Below, piece by piece: positions 11,499 through 23,003 of a stretch of DNA of 64,000 bases. The DNA is from Tillandsia leiboldiana (lineage: Eukaryota > Streptophyta > Magnoliopsida > Poales > Bromeliaceae), in assembly GCA_029204045.2 (NCBI GenBank), contig CM055076.1:22978743-23042742 (forward strand), written 5' to 3'. The position numbers and the translations under genes are program-made. Numbering within the stretch: position 1 is the stretch's first letter; each line of letters starts with the position of its first letter. The notes beneath the pieces are model-generated. The model was given only the letters and a program-made list of their open reading frames with translations. It searched no databases and had not been told where the DNA came from.

Positions 11499-12365
11499 TG
11501 TGATGCCCCACATCTCAAGGGTTCATCCATCCTAAAACTACTTTAACTCTAGCACGCTTAATTCTTTTAAATATTTTGGTTCTATTCACTGCCCAACATA
11601 CTATAGCAGGATTAAAAGGTTTAGTCCTATTATATCTTATTTATAGGATTATTTCAAATCTTTGGGATGTCACATCCATCCCCCTTTTAAATTCTGACGT
11701 CCTCTTTAGGTTTAAACTCACCCACAAGCACCAGATGATGTGAGACTCGTCTTACTAATCTTAGTTGACCTTGTGGGGAGTGGTGCTCCACGCAACGATC
11801 GTCAGCCGAGGAGCCGTGCTCTACCCGCTATATAACCCTAACTTAGCTGAGACTCATCTCACACTTTCGACTGGTGATTAGCTATGAAACTAACTATAAC
11901 GCCCCGCTTTCCAGGGGTCCACCAATTCTAGAGCTACTATAACTCTAACACACTTAACCCTCTTAATCTCTTGGGACTAACCACCGCCCAAAATGCTATA
12001 GTCGGATTAAGAAACTCACAAGCACCAGTTAATATGAGACTCATCTCGCTAACGTTAGCCGACCTTATGCAGAGCCGCGCTCCAGCCACAACGGTCATCA
12101 GCCGAGGAGTCACACTCTACCATCTGTATAATTCTGGCTCAGCTGAGACTTGTCTCACACTACCAACTAATGATTGGATCAGAAATCAACTGTGACACCC
12201 CACTTCCCATGGAGTCATCCATAACGATCGTCAGCTAGGGTACCGCACTCTGCCCACTGCACTGTGACGCGCCACTTCCCTGGGTTCACCTATTCTAAGA
12301 TTACTCTAACTCTAGCATGCTTAATGCTCTTAACCTCTTAATCCTATCCACTATCCAACACGCTC
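11499..12365 (-). mobile_element. Rearranged Cassandra multimer (four LTR remnants)
   Basis: LTR-like units start at 11499 (176 bp, near complete), 11895 (cut short near 12010), about 12192 and about 12264. They are separated by copies of the Cassandra internal domain (gatgtgagactcgtctc-type blocks). Units two to four are shortened and join internal sequence directly. The 5S-like block, read on the - strand, is still visible in units one, two and four. This is a decayed tandem array probably produced by LTR recombination. Confidence 0.75.
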
Positions 12366-12399
12366 TCCCTATCGTATAGTACACCTATATCTAGAAGTA

Positions 12400-12520
12400 T
12401 ATGAGATTAATTTCTCGTGTAGAGAGAAAGAGAAAGAGAAAGAGATAGAGAGAGAGAAGGTGCTAGAGGGGAGGTGGAAAGAGAGAGGTGTGTGGGTGGA
12501 GAGAAAGAGAAATTTTTTTT
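12400..12520. repeat. GA-rich low-complexity tract
   Basis: A run rich in gagaaagagaaagag and related units, with no coding signal. Confidence 0.7.
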
Positions 12521-12832
12521 TTAATTATTATATAAATTTATATAAATATCATTAAGTTATTTTTTTCTTTTCTAATTCATCTAAATCTAGGTTAGATTAG
12601 AATATTTTTTAGAATGAAAATTAGATTGTAAATAATTTTTTCTAATAAGACTGGGCATGGCATTAGTTCCTAAAATTATTCATAGATAAATACTAGCTAT
12701 TAAACATACACCCCCCTTATTTAGCAACACCCGGTCCGTGCATCACTCTCTTTCACTCCGAAGGTTATTAATGAGAGGACAAGTGAGGTGTGAAGCTTCT
12801 AAAAAATGAACTGCAATTTAGAATTTAATGGG

Positions 12833-13693
12833 GGTTTTTTTTGAAAATGATCCTACAAAAATTTATATTTTTAAAAATGACCCTACAAAATTTGTATTTA
12901 CAAAATTGATCCTATACCTGACAACTGGGCATCACGTGTGCATGCCACGTCAGCCAGGGGAGTGAGCTGGGACGCGTTGAATACGCAGACTGAGTCTGCG
13001 TGTCTAAACAAGCAGGCTCAGTCTGCGTGTTTAAAATAAAAACTAAAAGATAGAATTTAAGGAGGAATATGCCCTGTACTGAAGTACTATTAATTTAGTA
13101 AAATTTTAACCGAAGTACTATTAATTTAGTAAATTTTTTAAGATATTTTTACATTAATTATTTAACTAAAACTTTTTTTATTAAAATTTTAATTAGGTAA
13201 AATCTTATTTATGTGCTAAAATTTCTATTTGAGTATATTTTGTCTCTTTTTTAAAATTAAATTAAAGATATATAATATTTAATATATTTCTCATTGATCA
13301 AAATATTATTTTTATTGATTTTTTTTTTGTTCAAACATTTTAGAGTTTATTAATAAATTTAAAAATATTTTAAATATAAAAAATAAAATGTTAAAATTTG
13401 AATAGCGAGTATATAAGCAAAGAAAAAAAAAAAAAAAAAAAAAAAAAATCTTTTATAAAAAACACCAACCTGCGCGTGTGTGTGTGTGTCTAAACACGCA
13501 GGCTCAGCCTGCGTGTTTAGACACGCAGACCCAGTCTGCGTGTTCAACTCGTTCCAGCTCATTTCTCCGGCTGACGTGGCACGCACACGTGGCGCCCAGT
13601 TGGCAGGTATAGGATTATTTTTTGCAAATACAAATTTTGTAGGGCTATTTTCAAAAATACAAATTTTTAGAGGATCATTTTCAAAAAAAGCCC
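12833..13693. mobile_element. Foldback Mutator-like element with 9-bp TSD and internal palindromes
   Basis: Arms of roughly 190 bp are inverted copies: gaaaatgatcctacaaaaat and a ctgacgtggc-containing block appear on both sides. A perfect 9-bp TSD, tttaatggg, flanks it (12824-12832 and 13694-13702). The inner ends of the arms carry short palindromes such as acgcagactgagtctgcgt. The centre (13030-13470) is AT-rich and ends in an A run at about 13421-13448. No transposase. Confidence 0.82.
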
Positions 13694-13702
13694 TTTAATG
13701 GG

Positions 13703-14243
13703 TGAGTATAATTATTAGCTAAAAAAATTTATTTACATATTTAAAAAAAAAGATGTAGATCTTATACCCTCTATTTTAAAGTTCGTAATAAAAAATTAAT
13801 TATTTTTGAATAAAATTGATGTAAGATATATGCTCCACTTTAAAATATACTAGTAATATTGTCCAAAATACTACACCAAAAGAGTTGTAGGAATTAAAAT
13901 TATCATCCAAAAACTATAATCCCAACGCTTGAGTTAAAAAAATCAAAAATAAATTTAATATAAAAAAATTAATGTGACCAGAAAAAGAAAGACTTAATCC
14001 TGGTCAAAAAATTTGAAGATTTTATCAAATTTGTGGGTAACTTCACCAAATTTGATGTCTTTAATCACTTTTTTAGCATGCAAAATTGGATTAATTAATT
14101 ATTAATTACAAGTGGAGTTATTAAATTTGATAATATTTTTTAGCTTAGTTAAGTATAAAAGCTCAAATAAAAAGAAAATTAGACGTTGTCAAGGTCTCAA
14201 ACCATAAAAAACTAGTTAAGCACTTGCGCTTCGCTGCGGCAAC
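13703..14243. other. AT-rich intergenic sequence
   Basis: No coding or RNA signal. Part of it is a diverged copy of 11200-11340. Confidence 0.4.
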
Positions 14244-14252
14244 TAAAAAATA

Positions 14253-14703
14253 GGGGCAATTTTCTATATATCTCTAAAAAATTTTCTGTTTTTAGATTTA
14301 CCTCTCTTAGAAGGCTAATATTAAAACTACCCTTCTTACGTTCCAACTTTTTTCTAAATATCCTTGAAGTTAAACTCTGTTAGTGTACCGTTTGGAGCTG
14401 CCGTTATCTGTGTGAAATTATCATTTTACCTTTTCAAATATACTCTTCTACCATAACCAACTTTTCTTATGTACCCTTAAAATTTTCATTAGTTTTGATA
14501 GATAGGGACAAAATAGGTATATCTAATAGTTTTCAACTCCGATTATTATTTAACTCCAGTTTAACCCTAGTTAACTTAACAAAGTGAAACGGTAGGGGTA
14601 TTTTTAATAACGGTAGAACGTATAAAAAGTATATTGGAAAGAAAAAAATAAGAGGGTAAATCAAATATTTCTTCAGATTTCAGGGGTACACAACAATTAT
14701 CTC
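14253..14703 (+). mobile_element. Family A MITE, 451 bp
   Basis: Begins ggggcaattttctatatat and ends caattatctc. A perfect 9-bp TSD, taaaaaata, is at 14244-14252 and 14704-14712, pointing to Mutator-type transposition. This is the short form without telomere-like repeats. Confidence 0.85.
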
Positions 14704-15159
14704 TAAAAAATAATTAGGCATAATATATTACATCAAATTTAACAAAGTTAGAAATAGTTAGGCATAATGTATTACATTTGGAACTTAGAAATAGTTAGGC
14801 ATATTACATTTAATTTAAATTAGTTTAAAAGTAAATCGGATGGAGCAAAACTAGTAATTCTTCATTTGCTCTCTTCATTAGATGGGCTAGTTTCATCAAA
14901 TCTACAATCAATTTAAATAAGATGTTATCATAAATAAATTATAATTATATATAATAGTAGATGATTACGTAGCAAAACTAATTTAGATTAGATATATTAC
15001 GTAAGTCGAAATTTCTTAGGATGCTGTATTATAGATAAGTCATCAGCAAATTGTTCTGAGCTGCTCATAAAAATATTTGTAAAAAAAATTTTAAAAAAAA
15101 ACACATTTATACAAATTTATATAAAATACTTTTTAATATAAAAATAAATAAACATGATA

Positions 15160-17120
15160 GTGAGACTACCTGGAAGAAATTTCTAGGTCTGTGTTGAAAG
15201 AATCAGTATTTATAAAAATTTTAGAGAGAGGAAAAGAAAATAGCTATGATAGCAAATCTGACATAATCTGACAAAATCTGTTCAAAATCATTAAAAATTA
15301 ATCATTTCTGAAAATATCACATCAAATCAAATCAAATCAAATCAGTATTTATAGAAATCTTAGGAAGAACAAAAGAGAATAGCAATGATAGCAAATCTGT
15401 CGTAGTTTTACATTAAAAAAAATCTGTTCGAAATCGTTGAAAATTAACTATATCTAGAAATATCAAATCAAATCAAATCAAATATCAATTATTATTATCT
15501 TCTTTATTTTAATTACCTTCTTTACTTTAAGGGTTAATTGCATATATGTCCCTGTAAATATGTCGAATTGCAAATATATCCCTACAAAATTCAACTTTTC
15601 ATATTTATCCCTTCAAAAATCCAAAGTTCTTCAAATATGCCCCTCTGGTTAATTCCCGTTTGGAATCTGTTTATTTTTTAACAGATTCGATGTGAAATGA
15701 CTTTTTTGCCCCCTTACAAATATATCCCTCCAAAAGCAATACCATTATACTTGTTACAAAAATGCCCCTCTCCAAAAATCATAAAATTCTATCATCAAAA
15801 TAATTCTTTTTTTTTTTTTTTTTTTTTGAGGTATAATATGGAAAGGGTAAATATGTAAATTCAATTTTTAATCTAACCAAGGTTAAGCATTTAACCTAGG
15901 GTTAAATCAACTTTTTTAACAGAGATGGACGGTAGAGGCATATTTGAATAACGGTGGATTTTTGAAGGGATAAATATGAAAAGTTGAATTTTGCAGGGAT
16001 ATATTTGCAATTTGACATATTTGCAGGGATATGTATGCAATTAACCCTTACTTTAAATTCCAAACAGTACAATCGCATACTTATTGAAAGAATCAATATT
16101 TATAGAAATCTTAGGGATAGAAAAAGAGAGTAACTATGATAACAAATCTGCCAATCAAATCAAATCAAGTCAGTATTTATAGAAATCTTAAGGAGAGCAA
16201 AAGAGAGTAGTTATGATAGTAAATTTGTCATAATCTGACAAAATCTGTTCAAATATTTGAAAATTAATTATTTTTGAAAATATCACATCAAATCAAATCA
16301 AATAAGTATTTATTGAAATCTTAAGGAGAGTAAAAGAGAGTAGCTATGATAGCAAGTCTGTCATAATCTTACGTTATAACATATGTTCAAAATCTTTGAA
16401 AATTAAGTATATCTGAAAATATAACATCAAATCAAATCAGTATTTACAGAAATCTTAGGGAAAAAGAGAGTAGCTATGATAGCAAATTTGCCATAATTTT
16501 ATAAAATCCGTTCAAAATCTATTTTTAAAAATTAACTATATCTGAAAATATCACATCACATCAAATCAAATTAAATCAGTATTTATATAAATCATGAGTA
16601 TTTATTTATAATCTTAGATAGAGGAAAAGATGACACCTAACATAATCTTACAAAATCTATGCAAAAATAAATTACAAAAAATAAATAAAAATTAAGTTTC
16701 ATGAATAAATTGATTTAAAAATAGATAAGTCAAATAAAAAATTGTTTAGATTTAAATAGTAAATTCAAAATTAAAATTATATTTTAATTTTTATTCATAA
16801 ATATAAATAATCTATAGTAATTCTAGAGACAGAAAAAGAGAGGAGCAATTATACCAAATGTGACATAATCTTACAAAATGTGGAAAAGAGAGCAACCATT
16901 ATACCAAAAAAATAAAACATAATCTTACAAAATGTTCACTTTTTTTGAAAATTAATCTGGAACTATTATATCTAAAATCTGTTTATAGTCATCTTAGACA
17001 GAGGAAAAGAGAGCCGCCATTATACCAAATCTGACATAATTCTACCAAATCTGTTTATTTTTTAAAAAAATTAACCATATCTGAAAATATCACATTTAAT
17101 GATAGGGAGAGAAAAAAGAA
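15160..17120. repeat. About 135-bp tandem repeat field, interrupted by a MITE
   Basis: Units contain cagtatttatagaaatctta, a gagagtagctatgatagcaaatc block, cataatcttacaaaatctgttc, and catatctgaaaatatcacat followed by catcaaat repeats. Starts are seen near 15207, 15342, 16092, 16171, 16305, 16438 and 16578, mostly 133-140 bp apart. The family B MITE at 15531-16047 sits inside. Decayed pieces (catatctgaaaatatcac) continue to about 17700. Confidence 0.75.
15531..16047. mobile_element. Family B foldback MITE, 517 bp, 9-bp TSD
   Basis: Long inverted arms of about 110 bp run gggttaattgcatatatgtc ... gcaattaaccc. They include atatatccctacaaaattca and its inverse. The perfect 9-bp TSD ttactttaa is at 15522-15530 and 16048-16056, which fits a Mutator-type element. 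Other copies are near 23004, 33577, 56250, 57075 and 60718. Confidence 0.88.
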
Positions 17121-17726
17121 ATCGGACATAATCTTAAAAAATCTATTAATTTTTTTTGAAATTTAACCATATCTGGAAATAGTACATCACATCAAGTATA
17201 TATCAATTATAATAAAAAATTTTATTTTTAAATCTTAACTTAAATTTTAATATATTAATTTTAAATTTAAATTTTAACACATTGGTATTTTAAATTTAAA
17301 TTTTAAATTTTAAAACTTGAATTAAATATATAATTTACTGTATAAAAATATTTAACTAAATATATGTATATTAAAAAATTTTAAAAATTAACCATATATG
17401 AAAATATCACATCAACAAATCTGACATAATCTTACAAAATCTGTTACATTATTTTTTCTTGAAAAAATTTAAAAGTTAACCATATCTGAAAATATTTAGA
17501 TTACATGTTAAATAAATTATATGTTGAAAATTTTAAAAAATTAACCATATCTAGAAATATCAGGTTATGGGTAAAATAAATAAATAAATAACTATATATA
17601 AGCTGTTAATTTTTTTTTTTGAAATTTAACCATATCTGAAAATAGTACATCACATCAAATATATATCAATTATAATAAAAAATTTTATTGTTAAATCTCA
17701 ACTTAAATTTTCATATATTAAAGCTA
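17121..17726. other. AT-rich stretch with decayed 135-bp repeat units
   Basis: Scattered copies of ccatatctgaaaatatcac appear among A/T-rich sequence. There is no gene. The 5 bases agcta at 17722-17726 are the left TSD of the following TRIM dimer. Confidence 0.5.
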
Positions 17727-18442
17727 TGTAATGACCCGGCCCACTAGCAATAATAACTCATTGGGCCCAAACCACAGCCCAAAATGCTTAAGCCCAGTTA
17801 TTATTACTAGTGTCCAAGTCTTATATAAACCCAATAACAATTCCATCCACATCCGATGTGGGACAACTGAGGGAGTCACAAACTCCTTCCGTTTAGGTCT
17901 GACGTCCTCGTCAGCCCAAACACACGCACATCCCAAAATCACCAGGCGATGTAAGACTTATCTCGCTAGCCCTGTCATCTAGACTCAGGCTCAGCCGAGA
18001 CTCATCACACATTTCCGGCTGGTAACCAGCTGGCTCTGATACCAAATATAACGACCCGACCCACTAGCAATAATAACTCGTTGGGCCCACCGAGTTATTA
18101 TTGCTAGTGGGCTGGGTCGTTACATTTGGTATCGGAGCCAATAACCAGCCGGAAGTGTGCGGCGAGTCTCGGCTGAGCCTGGGTCTAGATGACAGGGCTA
18201 GCGAGACGAGTCTCACATCGCCTTGTGATTTTGGGCTGCTGTGTGTGTGTTTGGGCCGACGAGGACGTCAGGCCTAAACGGGGGAGTCTGTGACGCCCCC
18301 AATAGTCCCACATCGGATGTGGATGGAATTGTGATTGGGTTTATATGAGACATGGACACTAGTAATAATAACTGGGCTTAAGTATTTTGGGCTGTGGTTT
18401 GGACCCAACGAGTTATTATTGCTAATGGGTCGGGTCGTTACA
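17727..18442. mobile_element. Head-to-head inverted TRIM dimer bounded by one TSD
   Basis: The left half is a TRIM in - orientation: a full 154-bp LTR at 17727-17880, internal region, primer site ggctctgatacca, then the last ~40 bp of an LTR. The right half is the mirror image in + orientation: ~35 bp of LTR end, primer site, internal region, and a full LTR at about 18290-18442. The halves meet near 18080-18092, where actcgttgggcccaccgagt forms the axis. The perfect TSD agcta (17722-17726 and 18443-18447) shows that the palindrome inserted as one unit. The family is that of 880-1352. Confidence 0.88.
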
Positions 18443-18447
18443 AGCTA

Positions 18448-18880
18448 CAACAATAAAATTTACAAAATAAAATAATAAAAAATATATTATTGAGAATGGG
18501 ATTACTACATGAAGTTATCTGAATGTATTAGCTCTACAAATTTTAACTCGCCATACCTCTACAGACGAAATTATATTAGCTGCAAGAAACCAAAAACCAA
18601 AGCCCTGATCAAAATTTCCGGAGACAAAGAGACCAAAATGATTTGGCTGCCCTCAAAGCCGATTCCAGTGGGAATATTATCTGAGCTAAAATTTACAGCA
18701 CACTGAGATGATGAGCAATCAGTAAGAATATAATTTTTATCCCGTTTTGGAGGACCACTAAACTTGGAAGTTAAGGATTGTTAAACTTGAAATAAATACT
18801 CTTAGAAAAAAGAAAAATACTGCAGCAATTTGTTACTTGTGATTTGTCAACCAAAAATAACAAAAGATTAGTACACTGAT
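18448..18880. other. Unassigned intergenic sequence
   Basis: AT-rich, with a short moderately GC piece at 18500-18710 that does not match any protein I recognise. Confidence 0.4.
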
Positions 18881-18884
18881 AATG

Positions 18885-19733
18885 TCCTGTGGAGCTCGGA
18901 GGTGGCGGAAGGCGTCACGGCCAGGGACGAAGCCATAGTAGGGCCCAAGGTGACCATGACCCCCCTCAATATTTTAATATTACTCAATAGTCTTTGATAC
19001 TAATTTATCACTTTCTCTCTTTTAGATAATAATGGTCCCTCTCAACTTTTTAATATTTATTTTTGTGCCAACATAAATTTTTTTATTTTTTATTTGTATA
19101 CATTTTAAATAGATGAAAATATATTAGGAGTCTAGTACTTACAAGTTATTTGAAATACACATTTTAACTTCAAATTTTTTATTTTATATTTTTTTAATTT
19201 CTAACTATTTTTGGTAAGCTATTTTATTTAACTTAATAAAATATTATACTAAATTTAATAGATCTTTTAGCTAAAGTCGATCTAATTGAATTATGGTTAT
19301 ATTTAGTAAAATTTTTAGTTATTTGAATAAAATAATATAAATAAAATAATTAAAAATTAAATATTTTTAAATTAAAAAAATTTAATATTTTTATATTAAT
19401 TATTTAATTAATAAATATTTTTTAAAAAATTGATAATGTACTAAAATTTTTATTTGAATATATTTTGGCCCCCCTCATAATTAAATTCTGGCTTCGTCAC
19501 TGGTCACGACGGTGCACAATGAAGACCCTAGAGCCGTACTTGGTGAGGAAGTTGGCCTCCTTTATGGCGGAGTCCCCGCCTCTGACAACGGCGATGGGGT
19601 GGTTGCGAAAGATCGGGGCGGTACCGTCGCATACGGCGCAGGTGGAGATGCCGCGGTTCCAATAGCAGCCGGAGTAGGGGATGAGGAGGCGGCGGACGAC
19701 GACACCGGTGGCGACGACGGTGGTGAAGTCGAC
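18885..19733 (-). pseudogene. NADPH-thioredoxin reductase (NTRA/NTRB type) exon fragment, disrupted
   Basis: On the - strand 19733-19503 encodes about 77 codons. They include WNRGISTCAVCDGTAPIFRN (active-site CAVC pair), a nucleotide-binding loop VVRGGDSA, then EANFLTKYGSRVFIVHRRD. The frame resumes as AFR in 18913-18905 after a hAT insertion. HRRDAFR suits cytosolic/mitochondrial NTRA/NTRB better than plastid NTRC. A pyrimidine tract and AG sit directly upstream of 19733, like a retained splice acceptor, so the copy is genomic and not from processed mRNA. Loss of a glycine in the binding loop (canonical GGGDSA) and the absence of the rest of the gene mark it as dead. Confidence 0.8.
18922..19502. 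mobile_element. hAT-like non-autonomous element inside the reductase fragment
   Basis: Termini cagggacgaagcca and tggcttcgtcactg are inverse with one change. The flanks gtcacggc (18914-18921) and gtcacgac (19503-19510) make an 8-bp TSD with one mismatch, as expected for hAT. Removing the element and one TSD restores the reductase reading frame across the junction. The interior is AT-rich and non-coding. Confidence 0.82.
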
Positions 19734-19735
19734 CT

Positions 19736-19860
19736 GGGGAAGAGAGAGAGAGAAAGAGTGGAGGGGACAGGGGGAGAGAGAAAGAAGAGGAAAGGGGGAG
19801 AGAAAGAGAGATAGAGAGAGAGAGAGAGAAGGAGAGGAGATTCAGATATTTTTTGGAAGA
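19736..19860. repeat. GA-rich tract
   Basis: A low-complexity gagagagag region. On the - strand it forms the CT-rich stretch upstream of the reductase exon's splice-acceptor-like site. Confidence 0.75.
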
Positions 19861-20390
19861 GATATAAGAAAGAATAACCGGTCACAAAAGAGGGAATCAA
19901 AAGAAACCGGTTGCACAAAAGGTGAAATCGCGAGAAGGCGAGGAGAAACCCAGCGATCGCGAGAAGGCGACACACGTCAGACTTTGGAGAGCGAGAAGAC
20001 GATACGTCAGACTTTAGAGAACTCTCAAATAATGTATTGTATAAATGAGTTGAGCGGGGTCTCCATATATTTTTACCAAAAAATAAAAGAGTAGAAGTGG
20101 CTCTTTCAAAATGCCAATAATTCAGGGATCTCCGTACATTTTTACCTAATTACTAATTAAGGCATGAGCAATGTGGTGGGGTTTCTAGCTATTACTCTGA
20201 TAAACGGATACATAGCCGTTCGCGTTCAATGCTCCTAACGTTAATTAATGTGCTGGTCCACCACCTGGTCGGTTCTCGTACAACTGGTCCAAAATTAAAC
20301 CGAACCGAACCAAAGCGAACCGGATTATACTCAGCCTGGTTTGGCCCAATTTTCGCAAGTTGAAAATGAAGGTCTTTTTAGCCTTTTTAG

Positions 20391-21075
20391 TAGGGATGTC
20401 AGTAGGTACGGACATCCAAAATTTTATCCAAATTCAAATTCGAATGAAATAAATTTATTCGATATTAAACGAATATGAATTCGGATACGGATATACAAAT
20501 TGAAAATCCGTCGGATAAGAATTTTGACCGTACCCAATCTGAACCCGAATTAATTTTACGTTATATAATATATGTGTATATAAATATGAATTGAGCTTCT
20601 ATGCTTTTAAAAGTACCATGTCATTGGTGCTTGTATGTTTTTAGCTCTTGAATGAAAAGATGTGTAGTTAGGATGATAGTAGGCTCCTTGGATTTAGTGA
20701 GTGGTTGATAAAATAATATGATCTAAAAGATGAAATTAATCAAAAAAATAGATCTACTGGTAGAAAATTTATAAGCACCTATTGCTTGGTACTTTTACCA
20801 GCATAGTAGCCGGACTCATATAAATATTTAATATTCTATTTAAATTTATATTTTAAAATTTTAGATTTAATATAATATGTTTTGAAATATTGTAAAGAGA
20901 AAACGAAAAATAATTAATTCGGGTTTGAATTTTTAGTCGGGTTTGAATTTGAATATGAATTTTTTAATTCCGTCGGACTCGGATTCGGATTCGAATTCAA
21001 ATTTCGAGTTTGGTAGTTGGGCTCGGGTTCAGATTTTTAAAAATTCGTCCTGAATCCGACCCGTTTACATCCCTA
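20391..21075. mobile_element. hAT-like element with perfect 8-bp TSD
   Basis: Starts tagggatgt and ends acatcccta, exact inverse 9-bp termini. The 8-bp TSD ctttttag is at 20383-20390 and 21076-21083. Subterminal regions hold repeated ttcggattcg/cgaattc-type motifs. A smaller foldback element (20577-20826) is nested inside. Confidence 0.85.
20577..20826. mobile_element. Foldback element (family E) nested in hAT element
   Basis: Begins ttgagcttctatgcttttaa and ends ggtacttttaccagcatagt, approximate inverse ends. It is homologous to 32991-33216 and more weakly to 40172-40440. Those copies abut TA runs. This one sits in an AT-rich atatatg context. Confidence 0.7.
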
Positions 21076-21164
21076 CTTTTTAGAACTTCTGTACAATATT
21101 TTACGACTTTTCGTGAACTTCTGCGTTGTGATAATATTTACGACTTTTCGTTTACATCCCTACG

Positions 21165-21188
21165 TTCAAAAAAAAAAAAAAAAAAAAA
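21165..21188. repeat. Poly-A run
   Basis: An A run just downstream of a duplicated piece of the hAT element end (tacgacttttcgtttacatccctacg at 21139-21164). Confidence 0.8.
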
Positions 21189-21309
21189 TTAGAAACAGAA
21201 TGACCAACGGTCGTTTGGTTCTCAACCAAAAACAGGGATGGAAGTAGCTTTTTTTTATTTAATATTGGAATGAAATTTTACTTTTTTTAAAACTAGATTT
21301 AATAGATTA

Positions 21310-22832
21310 GGGCGCGGTTGGTGAGCGGAATAAGGGGATAAAGATTTATCCCTCCCAGTTATATCCAAACACTATTTAGATGGAAACAGCTATTCTCATT
21401 TTTTTGAAATAAGTTGGTATAAGACTGGAATTATTATTCCAGTCTTTTTTTAGAACAAGGCTTGTTTCCATTTGAGAATAAACTTAATTAAATTAATATA
21501 ATTTTAATTATTATTTTAACTCTTTAATTAATCCAATATTTTAATTAATTTAATTATTTTATTAACTAATTATTTAAGTATTTAAATAATTAACTAATTA
21601 TTTAAGACAATTAAAATTAAAATTTTTAACTTTAATTTTTAATAAATTATATGATATATTTTTTTAATAATTTTTTTATATATAAGTAAAATATAAATTT
21701 TAATAATTTTTTAATAAATATTTTAAATTAAATATTTAAAATCATATCAGTAAAATTTTAATCATAAATTAAAATTTTAGTCCTCTGTATTCTTCTTATT
21801 CCTCTTTAATTTACCAAACACAATTTTTTTTATACCCGGTATAATTCTTAAACCAAACCAAACAGAAATTTACACTAATTCTTGCTAATACCATAACTTA
21901 TACCTATCTCCGGTATAACTAAATTTTTTTTATTCCCGAACCAAACGCTTTTTAGATGATTTTGGACACATTTAAATGAGGTTCTGAATCCGAAATAGGA
22001 TTCTTTCCAACAACAAAGATTGGAAATTGAGTCAACCGTACTAGTTCTTATTTAAAATTCAGAATTTTTTAAGCCAAACATGTCCTATTAAATGTTTTTT
22101 TTGTTCAGATTGTGAAGTATCAGTTTACTAAATAAGTAGAAATTAGGCGATTGCAGACCACATGTTTTTCTCTTCTTGGCGTAACCAAAAGTATAAATGT
22201 GATTTTTAAGTCTCCAAAACTTTTCTTTTTGTTTTTGGTAAGTTAAAAGAGAAATAAGAAGAATAAAGAGGACTAAAATTTTAATTTATGATTAAAATTT
22301 TACTGATATGATTTTAAATATTTAATTTAAAATATTTATTAAAAAAATTAATAAAATTTATATTTTACTTATATATAAAAAAAATTATTAAAAAAATTTA
22401 TCATATAATTTATTAAAATTATATGATAAATTTATTAAAAATTAAAGTTAAAAATTTTAAAAGCTATAAAATTTAAAATTTAAAATTTAAAAATTTATAA
22501 ATGTTAAAAATTTTAATTTTAATTGTCTTAAATAATTAGTTAATTATCTAAATATTTAAATAATTAGTTAATAAAATAATTAAATTAATTAAAATATTAG
22601 ATTAATTAAAGAGTTAAAATAATAATTAAAATTATATTAATTTAATTAAGCTTATTCTCAAATGGGAACAAGCCTTGTTCCAAAAAAAAACTGGAATAGT
22701 AATTTCAGTCTTATACCAACTTATTCCAGAAAGACGAGAACGACTGTTCCCATCCCTAAAAAATTTTATTTGGATATAACTAGAGGGATAAGCACTTATC
22801 CCTCCTTATATCCCTAGCCAAACGAAGGCTTA
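21310..22832. repeat. 1.5-kb inverted repeat (arms about 500 bp)
   Basis: The arm at about 21335-21840 (ggataaagatttatccctcc, gttggtataagactggaatt, gaacaaggcttgtttccatt ...) is the near reverse complement of about 22240-22812. The spacer (about 21840-22240) contains ccgaaccaaacgctttttag, typical of the element ends seen elsewhere, plus unrelated sequence. This looks like two AT-rich Harbinger/hAT-type MITEs in inverted orientation. A transcript across it would fold into a long hairpin. Confidence 0.75.
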
Positions 22833-23003
22833 GAATTTTTTTATCTTTGTTTTGATGCAGCTAAAGTTTCAGATTTTTATTATTATTATTATTAGTTTTT
22901 TTTTTACTAGAGTCTACTGTTTTAAGAAAAAAGCAAATGTGGGGGCAAATGAACGAAGTCCTTATCTTGATACCAACCGAGTCTCATTCATCAAATTTTT
23001 TTT

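Noticed and set aside
19512..20094. Charged + strand frames of 100-137 codons
   Set aside because: They are antisense to the reductase fragment or encode the GA-rich tract.
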